Assembly (NCBI RefSeq): GCF_030698175.1
Contig: NZ_JAUYNT010000029.1
Location: forward strand, 62,001 to 126,000
Length of the DNA: 64,000 nucleotides
Direction: 5' to 3'
Source of the DNA: Pseudomonas sp.
GTDB taxonomy: Bacteria; Pseudomonadota; Gammaproteobacteria; Pseudomonadales; Pseudomonadaceae
This document shows, piece by piece, positions 60,538-64,000 of the stretch. Both the position numbers and the translations under genes were made by a program. Each line of letters starts with the position of its first letter. Position 1 is the first letter of the stretch. Below the pieces are notes generated by a model, which did no database searches, had not been told where the DNA came from, and worked only from the letters and a program-made list of their open reading frames with translations.

Positions 60538-61365
60538 ATGCAGCTCATCGACATTGGCGTCAATCTGACCCACCCAAGCTTTGCCAACCGCTGCGAGGCC
60601 GTGCTGCAGCGCGCATTCGACGCCGGCGTATGCCAATTGGTGCTGACCAGCACCAGCCTGCCAGGCAGCGAACAAGCCCTGCAACTGTGCGAGCAATTGG
60701 ACCCAGAAGCTGCGCGACTGTTCGCCACCGTCGGGGTGCACCCCCATGATGCCAGCAGCTGGAATGCCGATACTGCACGGCAGTTGCATAGTCTGCTCAA
60801 GCAGCCCCGCTGCCGCGCCGTCGGTGAGTGTGGGCTGGATTTTAATCGCGACATCGCCCCGCGCCCGCTGCAAGAGAAAGTCCTGGAGCAGCAGCTTGCG
60901 CTGGCGGTTGAGTTGCAACTGCCGGTGTTTTTACATGAGCGTGACGCCGACCAGCGGCTGCTGGCGATTGTGCGCGAGTTTCGCGATCAACTGCCGGCAG
61001 CCGTGGTGCACTGCTTCACCGGGGAAAAACGCGCGTTGTTTAACTACCTCGATCTGGATTTACACATCGGCATCACCGGCTGGGTCTGCGACGAACGTCG
61101 CGGCAGTCACCTGCATCCGCTGCTGCGCGAGATCCCCAGCAGCCGCTTGATGCTCGAAAGCGATGCGCCTTATCTATTGCCCCGCAGCCTGCGGCCAAAA
61201 CCCAAGGGCGGGCAAAATGAGCCGGCCTATTTGTCCGAGGTACTGCGCGAAGTGGCCCTGCACCGTGAAGTCAGCCTAGAACTGCTGGCCGAGCAAACCA
61301 GCGCCTGCGCCAGATTGTTCTTCAAGCTGCCGAGTATCGACGCGGTTATTACTGATACCGACTAA
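60538..61365 (+). CDS. tatD: TatD-family metal-dependent DNase
   Basis: 275-residue TIM-barrel hydrolase of the true TatD group: MQLIDIGVNLTHPSF at the start, FATVGVHPHDASSWNADTAR, CRAVGECGLDFNRDIAPRPL with the metal-binding Glu, VFLHERDA, AVVHCFTGEKRALF, GITGWVCDERRG, and LMLESDAPYLLPRSLRPKP with the catalytic Asp. The family cuts DNA 3' to 5' and is linked to repair. An AGGG precedes the ATG. Confidence 0.92.
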   Translation: MQLIDIGVNLTHPSFANRCEAVLQRAFDAGVCQLVLTSTSLPGSEQALQLCEQLDPEAARLFATVGVHPHDASSWNADTARQLHSLLKQPRCRAVGECGLDFNRDIAPRPLQEKVLEQQLALAVELQLPVFLHERDADQRLLAIVREFRDQLPAAVVHCFTGEKRALFNYLDLDLHIGITGWVCDERRGSHLHPLLREIPSSRLMLESDAPYLLPRSLRPKPKGGQNEPAYLSEVLREVALHREVSLELLAEQTSACARLFFKLPSIDAVITDTD

Positions 61366-61500
61366 AGCCGGCCAACGCTCAGCCGTTAACCTCACCGCGC
61401 CGCTATTGATACCCGTCAACAACTCAAGTTGCGCGCTGTAGAACAATGGCGGCACTTTGCCAGTTGGCAGTTTTATTCACGGGTTAATCAAAGGATCATC

Positions 61501-62982
61501 ATGGCTTCCTGGTTGAGTGATTTGTCACTGAAATACAAGTTTTGGGCCGTCAATGCGGTGGCTTGCGTCACCCTGTTATTGCTGGTGTTGTATGCCATGC
61601 ACATAGACCAGCAAGCTGCCAGCCACGCCGCGCAGCAGAGCGCCCAAGCGCAGGCGCAAGTACTCAAAGCCTGGCCAGCCGATCAACCGCTACCCAAAGC
61701 CGGCAACCTGCTCAGCTTTGCCAGTGGTGAACGCCCCGTGCTGGCCGGCGTGGACACCACGCAACTGGGCCGCGCCCAGGGTTGGGTCGAGTTAAACGCA
61801 CGGGGCAACGGCCCTGCCGAACTGCTGATCGGCGCTGTGGTTATCAACCTTGGCAGCAACCACAAACTCGCCCTGCTGGCCTACGCGCCAAGCTTTGCGC
61901 AGGTATTTCGTCAACAGGCAGTGAGCTATGCCTGGGTGGTGTGCATCTTGATGCTGGTGTTGATGGCCTCTTCGCAGCTGTTGATTCGCTTTCTCTTAGC
62001 GCAACTCAACAACCTCAAAGACATGATGTTGCACGTGGCCAAAAGTGGTGATCTAACCGAGCGGATGAGCAGGGTCAGCGCCGATGAAGTGGGCCAGATG
62101 GCCAGTGCCTTTAATGCGATGCAAAGCAGTTTTCAACGCGTCGTCAGCACTGTCGCCCAAGCCGCCGGCCGTTTGGATGCCGACGCCGAACGCTTGGCCA
62201 ACAATATGCAAAATGTCCGCAGCGGCATGCTCGGCCAGCAAAGCGAAACCGATCAAGCCGCCACCGCGATCAATGAGATGTCGGCCACCGTGCAACATAT
62301 CGCCGACTACACCGCCAGCACCCGCGACCAATCGAGCGCCGCTAATCAACTCGCGGCAGACGGACAAAGTGCCGTGCGCCGGGTGGGCGAGTCGATTGCC
62401 GGGCTGTCCACCGGCGTGCAACAAACCGCCCAAATGATTACTCAGCTGGCGGTCGACAGCCAAAAAATCAGCGGTGTGGTCAGCGAGATTCACGGCATTG
62501 CCGAGCAGACCAACCTGCTGGCCCTGAACGCCGCCATCGAGGCCGCCCGCGCCGGTGAAATGGGCCGGGGCTTTGCCGTGGTGGCCGATGAAGTGCGCAA
62601 CCTGGCCAAGCGCGTGCAAGGCTCAACGGAGCAAATCACCAAGATGATCGGCGCGCTGCAAACCGGCACCCGCGATGCCGTCGATTTTATGCAAGAAAGC
62701 TCATTCAAAGCCGACGGCTGTGTGCAACAAGCCCAGGAAGCCGGGCTGGCCTTGAGTGCCATCACCGAGGCGGTGGCGCAGATGCGCGACAGCAACACGC
62801 AAATCGCCGTGGCCGCCGAGCAGCAAAGTCAGGTGGCCGAAGAAATGACCCGCGCCGTGATCAGCATCCGCGATGTCACCGAGCAAACCGTGCAGCAAAC
62901 CCTGGATTCCGCAGCCACCAGCGACCAGCTGGCTGGGCTGGCCGGCGAATTGAGTAAAGCCATTCGCCAGCTCAAGGTGTAG
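61501..62982 (+). CDS. Methyl-accepting chemotaxis protein
   Basis: 493-residue chemoreceptor: first helix at about residues 16-36 (FWAVNAVACVTLLLLVLYAM), a short periplasmic region of about 95 residues, second helix at about 140-165 (VVCILMLVLMASSQLLIRFL), HAMP, then the cytoplasmic coiled coil with the conserved tip AEQTNLLALNAAIEAARAGE followed by MGRGFAVVADEVRNLAKR. The ligand is unknown. The frame extends 72 bp upstream, but the ATG at 61501 directly before the first helix has AAAGGA in range. Confidence 0.92.
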   Translation: MASWLSDLSLKYKFWAVNAVACVTLLLLVLYAMHIDQQAASHAAQQSAQAQAQVLKAWPADQPLPKAGNLLSFASGERPVLAGVDTTQLGRAQGWVELNARGNGPAELLIGAVVINLGSNHKLALLAYAPSFAQVFRQQAVSYAWVVCILMLVLMASSQLLIRFLLAQLNNLKDMMLHVAKSGDLTERMSRVSADEVGQMASAFNAMQSSFQRVVSTVAQAAGRLDADAERLANNMQNVRSGMLGQQSETDQAATAINEMSATVQHIADYTASTRDQSSAANQLAADGQSAVRRVGESIAGLSTGVQQTAQMITQLAVDSQKISGVVSEIHGIAEQTNLLALNAAIEAARAGEMGRGFAVVADEVRNLAKRVQGSTEQITKMIGALQTGTRDAVDFMQESSFKADGCVQQAQEAGLALSAITEAVAQMRDSNTQIAVAAEQQSQVAEEMTRAVISIRDVTEQTVQQTLDSAATSDQLAGLAGELSKAIRQLKV

Positions 62983-63001
62983 AGCGCCACAAACCTATTA
63001 G

Positions 63002-63799
63002 CTAGGCAAATACCGTGACCGTTTGCCGGCTCAGGGCCAGCAACTCGCCGCTGGGGCTCCAGAGCTCGGCGGCGATATGTCCATAACCATCGCGGGCGTG
63101 CTCGACTTGCGCGTGGTACATGCACCAGTCGAGCGTGTTCAAGGCCGCCAATGGCTGGATAAATTCAATCGTCCAGGTCAAGGAGCTGCCTGCCGCCGGC
63201 GCGCTCAGGTGCGGCAATACCGCGGGCGGCCAGGCATCAACCAACGCCAATAAGTGGGTTTCATTCAGCGTCTCGACTGGATCATGCTCGCGCAGCCGCA
63301 CCCAACCACCCATTTCCCGCGACTTGTTATTGGTAAACGGCATGCCGCCCACCGCCCAGCGCATGGCCAGGTAACGGGTAAATTCAGGGGTTACGCCTTC
63401 GATATAGGGCAGTTCCTGGCACTCGGCAGCCGGCTTCATGATCGGCGCGGCCAAGGCCGGCACCGCAATGACCGAATCCCGGGCAGCGCCAAAACTGCCC
63501 TGCACCAGCGTCACCACCTGGCCATTCTGCACGGCGCGGCCCAACACCTGACTGACTGCCTTGCCTTCGCGCAACACCTCAACCGCAAAGCTCACCGGTG
63601 CATCCACGGCCAAGGGCCCGACAAAGGTCACCGCCAACGAGCGCACCGGCCGGCCCGCCGGCACCTTGGCCTGCATGGCGGCAAATACCAAGGCCACGGC
63701 CAGCCCGCCGAAACCGGCACGGCCCTGGCCCCATGTGGCGGGAACCTGCATGGTTTGCGGGTTGCTGCGTACGGCTTGAATTAATTGATAAAACGTCAT
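63002..63799 (-). CDS. Acyl-CoA thioesterase (TesB-like double hotdog)
   Basis: 265 residues of the TesB/thioesterase-like superfamily with two hotdog halves: GRAGFGGLAVALVFAAMQAK, RSLAVTFVGPLAVDAPVSFA and, in the second half, SLTWTIEFIQPLAALNTLDW, MYHAQVEHARDGYGHIAAEL and WSPSGELLALSRQTVTVFA. The last block is typical of the C-terminal half, with the Asp/Gln/Thr active-site region near. Substrate chain length is unknown. Divergent from the next gene on the right, convergent with the chemoreceptor gene. Confidence 0.85.
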   Translation of the reverse strand: MTFYQLIQAVRSNPQTMQVPATWGQGRAGFGGLAVALVFAAMQAKVPAGRPVRSLAVTFVGPLAVDAPVSFAVEVLREGKAVSQVLGRAVQNGQVVTLVQGSFGAARDSVIAVPALAAPIMKPAAECQELPYIEGVTPEFTRYLAMRWAVGGMPFTNNKSREMGGWVRLREHDPVETLNETHLLALVDAWPPAVLPHLSAPAAGSSLTWTIEFIQPLAALNTLDWCMYHAQVEHARDGYGHIAAELWSPSGELLALSRQTVTVFA

Positions 63800-63895
63800 G
63801 CTGACCTCGGTTTTAAGTTCAAGGTCGATCCTAGCGGATGCCGTGCGCGCAGCGGTAGCCGACCAACAGGGCAGTTAAGCCAATAGTGCGCAGTA

Positions 63896-64000
63896 TTAAC
63901 TGCGACTGCCGTGCAGCAGCCGCTGCAGTGTGCGCAACTTTTGCTCACTCTGCTGCTCGGCCTGTACCAGCGCGGCTTGCCAGGCACTGACCAAGGGCTG
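63896..64000 (-). CDS. C-terminal end of an unidentified gene (cut by window edge)
   Basis: The last 34 codons before a TAA read QPLVSAWQAALVQAEQQSEQ and onward to LLHGSRS: helical, rich in Q, L and A, with good codon use for this genome. The rest lies outside the window. Too short to assign a family. Confidence 0.45.
   Translation of the reverse strand, partial: QPLVSAWQAALVQAEQQSEQKLRTLQRLLHGSRS

Overview
The window reads as chromosome of a Pseudomonas-type gammaproteobacterium. Evidence: a MuxAB/MdtAB-like RND efflux pair, a class II (medium-chain-length) PHA synthase with a PhaG-like transacylase, the liuRABCDE leucine operon followed by the hydroxybutyrate/acetoacetate genes, a family I.1 lipase with its foldase, and several families of pseudomonad REP palindromes of the type GTAGGAGCGGATTTATCCGCG. 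No rRNA, tRNA or CRISPR array was seen.

Layout. 1-6.9 kb: core genes (RND efflux, saccharopine-dehydrogenase-like protein, tpx, GNAT, xthA, and a PstS-like/OmpA fusion). 6.9-10.2 kb: a scar region with a decayed duplicate of the acyl-CoA dehydrogenase/LysR locus found intact at 26.3-28.6 kb, a HigBA-like toxin-antitoxin pair between repeated REP blocks, about 1 kb without genes, and a frameshifted IS110-family transposase. 10.3-25.4 kb: a GC-rich, mostly overlapping run of ten same-strand genes. It holds a LolA-like periplasmic protein, a predicted outer-membrane protein, an MMPL/RND exporter, a UbiA-like prenyltransferase, a class I HMG-CoA reductase fused to an APH-type kinase, a PEP-synthase/rifampin-phosphotransferase-like dikinase, a GNAT-like protein, an OleC-like AMP ligase, a CDP-alcohol phosphatidyltransferase and a CDP-archaeol-synthase (CarS)-like protein. 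This is the best candidate for an undescribed system. I read it as synthesis of an unusual, possibly isoprenoid or mevalonate-derived, phospholipid, with export toward the outer membrane.

25.4-30.5 kb: methyltransferase, acyl-CoA dehydrogenase with a divergent LysR regulator, and an NCS2 purine/uracil permease. 30.5-31.2 kb: no recognisable gene. 31.2-33.9 kb: a phaG-phaC pair. 34-47.3 kb: leucine/isovalerate breakdown (liuR, A, B, C, D, E), then a sigma54 activator, a GntP-type permease, 3-hydroxybutyrate dehydrogenase and acetoacetyl-CoA synthetase. LiuE makes acetoacetate, which the last genes handle. The LiuC product, HMG-CoA, is also the expected substrate of the HMG-CoA reductase at 16.2 kb.

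47.4-64 kb: PilT/PilU-type ATPase, parvulin, secreted sphingomyelinase, YbiT-like ABC-F protein, YjbR and DUF1294 proteins, UppP, an unknown 204-residue protein, lipase and foldase, DoxX, an MltF-like transglycosylase, TatD, a chemoreceptor and a thioesterase. Both window ends cut through genes. All functional calls come from reading motifs by eye; no database search was possible.
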